A DNA stretch of 64,000 nucleotides from Bacteroides luhongzhouii (lineage in GTDB: Bacteria; Bacteroidota; Bacteroidia; Bacteroidales; Bacteroidaceae), in NCBI RefSeq assembly GCF_009193295.2, contig NZ_CP059973.1:2418001-2482000 (forward strand), written 5' to 3'. A model generated the notes under the pieces. It saw only the letters and a program-made list of their open reading frames with translations, did no database searches and was not told the DNA's origin. Shown here piece after piece: positions 62,021-64,000 of the stretch (positions are counted from its first letter, which is position 1; each line of letters starts with the position of its first letter). Both the position numbers and the translations under genes were made by a program.

Positions 62021-64000
62021 TTATGGGTTATTTTCTTTGGATATAACTCCGATAGTTTTAGGTGTATTACTCATTTCAAATTCGACAGTCGCTCCACTCA
62101 TGATTTGCTCGTGAGTAAGATACGTTTTGTCATACGGCTTTCCATCTATTTTGATGGATTGGATATAGATATTTTCTTTGTTCACTTTGGGGGCCAGTAC
62201 GGTGAAAGTCTTTCCATTCGCCAGATGTAATTGCATTTCCGGGAATAGGGGAGTACCTATCTCGTATTTTCCACTGACGGGGTTAACAGGATAGAATCCC
62301 ATCGCACTGAATACATACCATGCTGACATCTGCCCGCAATCTTCGTTGCCACAAAGACCGGCAGGCTCGTTCTTGTAGAGCTCGTTCATCACTTTGGCTA
62401 CATATTCTTGTGTACGGCTTTCCTGTCCTATAGCATTGAACAGATAAATAACATGATGGCTCGGTTCATTGCCATGTGCATATTGTCCTATCATGCCCGT
62501 GCTGAAGATAGGCAGTTCGTCATCTGCTGCCGGATGATAGGTGAACATACTGTCCAGTTTTTCGGCAAAGCGGTTTTTACCTCCTGTGAGGTCGATCAAT
62601 CCGTTGATGTCATGCTGAACAGACCAAAAGTATTGCCATCCGTTGCTTTCGCAGATGTGTGGCGTATAGTCATCGGCTTTGAAGTCCTTGATAAAGGTGC
62701 CTTTATCGTCACGTGGCTGCATGAAAGAAGTGGCGGGGTTATATACATTCTTGTAGTTTTGAGAGCGTTTGTAAAATTCGTCCGCAATGTCTTGTTTGCC
62801 CATCTTCTTCGCCATTTCGGCAATGCAGTAATCATCGAAAGCGTATTCCAGTGTTTTGGATAACGACCAGTTTTCTGCGTTGTAGTGGTCTGTTACGTTG
62901 TAAGGTATGTATCCTAATTCTTTATAGAGTCCAATGCCACGATAATTATCCAGATTAGCCGTTGCTATGCAAGCATCAAGGGCTTTTTTTGCGTCGAAGT
63001 CGCCGATTCCTTTCAGATAGGCGTCTACAATAACAGGGACAGCATGATAACCGATCATCATGTCTGTTTCACTTCCGTAGAAATTCCATACAGGTAAGCG
63101 GCCATTTTGTTCGTAGAAGGCGATGAAGGATTTCACCATGTCGTTGACACGCTCAGGTTCGGTATAAGTAAAGAGAGGGTGGGCAGCACGGTACGTATCC
63201 CATAGAGAGAAGGTGCTATAATTAACCCAGCCGTCAGCCTGGTGTACTTTCTTGTCGGGCCCATAGTAAGCTCCGTCTATATCACTGTAAATAGTAGGAG
63301 CAATCATCGAGTGATAGAGAGCAGTGTAGAAGTTTACTTTATCGTTCTCATTATCACTTTTTATTTCAATCTTTCCGAGCTGGCGGTTCCAGTTTGCTTT
63401 TGTTTCCGCCAAATATTTGTCGAAGTCATTTTCGGGGACTTCTGCTTGCAAGTTTTTAGCAGCTCCTTCCATGCTGACACCGGAAATGGCGGTGTTAACT
63501 AATATCTGTTCATCCTTTTGAGTATTGAAGTCGAAGCGGGCAATAACAGCTGTGCCGATACGTTTATTGTCTTTGATGATGGCAGTTGTGTCCAGTTTCA
63601 TTTTCTCAAAAGGCTTGGAGAAGCGGGTGCGGAAATAGATGTGTTGATCGCGTGCCCAACCATCGGAGAAACGGTAACCTTGAATGGTGACGGAGTCTAC
63701 GATTTCGATATGAGAATCGTTGGTAAAATCCCAGTTCATGGCTTTCTTCAGATTTAAGAAGATAGCAGATTGGGCTTCCGGAAAGGTATAACGTTGGATT
63801 CCACAACGCTCCGTGGCAGTCAGTTCGACGTTGATGTTGTAATCAGTCAGGCGTACTTGATAATAACCGGCATGAGCACTTTCATCCTTGTGGGAAAATT
63901 TAGAGTGGATGCCAAGTGGTGCTTCCGCTTCTTTGTAGGGAAGAGTGACAGGCATGAAAGAAATGTCATACAAATCTCCCGCTCCAGTGCCGGAAAGATG
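62021..64000 (-). CDS. GH92 exo-alpha-mannosidase (BT3994-like position), N-terminus beyond window
   Basis: About 660 residues are visible and the frame continues past the window end, since HLSGTGAGDLYDI directly precedes the first in-frame ATG. The signal peptide and first quarter or so are missing. Motifs: acid Glu in PHICESNGWQYFW, HGNEPSHHVIYLF, and NEDCGQMSAW with the base Asp. It lacks the His-Glu pair of the BT3990-like enzymes. It is the most 5' visible gene of the operon and ends 27 bp before the ECF sigma gene. Confidence 0.93.
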   Translation of the reverse strand, partial: HLSGTGAGDLYDISFMPVTLPYKEAEAPLGIHSKFSHKDESAHAGYYQVRLTDYNINVELTATERCGIQRYTFPEAQSAIFLNLKKAMNWDFTNDSHIEIVDSVTIQGYRFSDGWARDQHIYFRTRFSKPFEKMKLDTTAIIKDNKRIGTAVIARFDFNTQKDEQILVNTAISGVSMEGAAKNLQAEVPENDFDKYLAETKANWNRQLGKIEIKSDNENDKVNFYTALYHSMIAPTIYSDIDGAYYGPDKKVHQADGWVNYSTFSLWDTYRAAHPLFTYTEPERVNDMVKSFIAFYEQNGRLPVWNFYGSETDMMIGYHAVPVIVDAYLKGIGDFDAKKALDACIATANLDNYRGIGLYKELGYIPYNVTDHYNAENWSLSKTLEYAFDDYCIAEMAKKMGKQDIADEFYKRSQNYKNVYNPATSFMQPRDDKGTFIKDFKADDYTPHICESNGWQYFWSVQHDINGLIDLTGGKNRFAEKLDSMFTYHPAADDELPIFSTGMIGQYAHGNEPSHHVIYLFNAIGQESRTQEYVAKVMNELYKNEPAGLCGNEDCGQMSAWYVFSAMGFYPVNPVSGKYEIGTPLFPEMQLHLANGKTFTVLAPKVNKENIYIQSIKIDGKPYDKTYLTHEQIMSGATVEFEMSNTPKTIGVISKENNP

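Overview
The window looks like chromosomal DNA of a gut Bacteroides close to B. thetaiotaomicron. Evidence: SusC/SusD pairs, a hybrid two-component-like regulator, an ECF sigma/FecR pair, promoters of the Bacteroides type (TTTG, about 19 bp, TAnnTTTG), and lipobox-bearing surface proteins. Two proteins match residue numbers I remember for B. thetaiotaomicron enzymes: the GH92 at 55770-58040 has Glu533, His584-Glu585, Asp642 and Asp644 as in BT3990, and the GH18 at 45871-47301 has the Asp312/Glu314 pair of BT3987 if it starts at its second in-frame ATG. Species assignment beyond this is inference.

Left region (1-22.8 kb): an alpha-mannoside utilisation locus. It starts with the end of a GH29-like alpha-L-fucosidase and a divergent GH92 with an F5/8-type module. 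Then come a one-protein membrane regulator (HTCS architecture with a worn-down kinase core), a SusC/SusD pair, and a tight operon GH92-GH92-metallopeptidase-GH92. A GH97 glycosidase with its own promoter ends the locus. Copies of a TTGTRCTCT motif lie upstream of both susC and the GH92 operon and are candidate operators.

Middle region (23.1-44.1 kb): a LytTR/LytS-type two-component pair co-oriented with a heavy-metal-type RND efflux system, whose pump is fused to its outer-membrane factor. After that come mostly core genes: glutathione peroxidase, Nudix hydrolase, queA, tRNA-Pro(GGG), an AraC-type regulator, aroB, a small membrane protein, an outer-membrane beta-barrel protein, cardiolipin synthase, rsmD with two companions, and a RecD-like helicase.

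Right region (44.2-64 kb): a high-mannose N-glycan locus. A minus-strand operon encodes SusC (with an STN signalling domain), SusD, a catalytically dead GH18-like lipoprotein, a LamG lipoprotein, an endo-beta-N-acetylglucosaminidase (GH18) and a BACON/LRR lipoprotein. A second minus-strand operon encodes GH92 (cut by the window end), ECF sigma, FecR anti-sigma, GH92, GH92. The inferred flow is: GH18 releases the glycan from protein at the surface, binding proteins and SusCD import it, and periplasmic GH92 enzymes trim mannose. STN-SusC reports to FecR and the sigma factor.

Between the two right-hand operons lies a decayed plus-strand relic of the GH18-like lipoprotein plus an F5/8 domain, a hairpin and a long MITE-like inverted repeat. 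Together with the gene order, which appears reversed relative to B. thetaiotaomicron locus tags as I remember them, this suggests the surface-glycan operon has been inverted or replaced.
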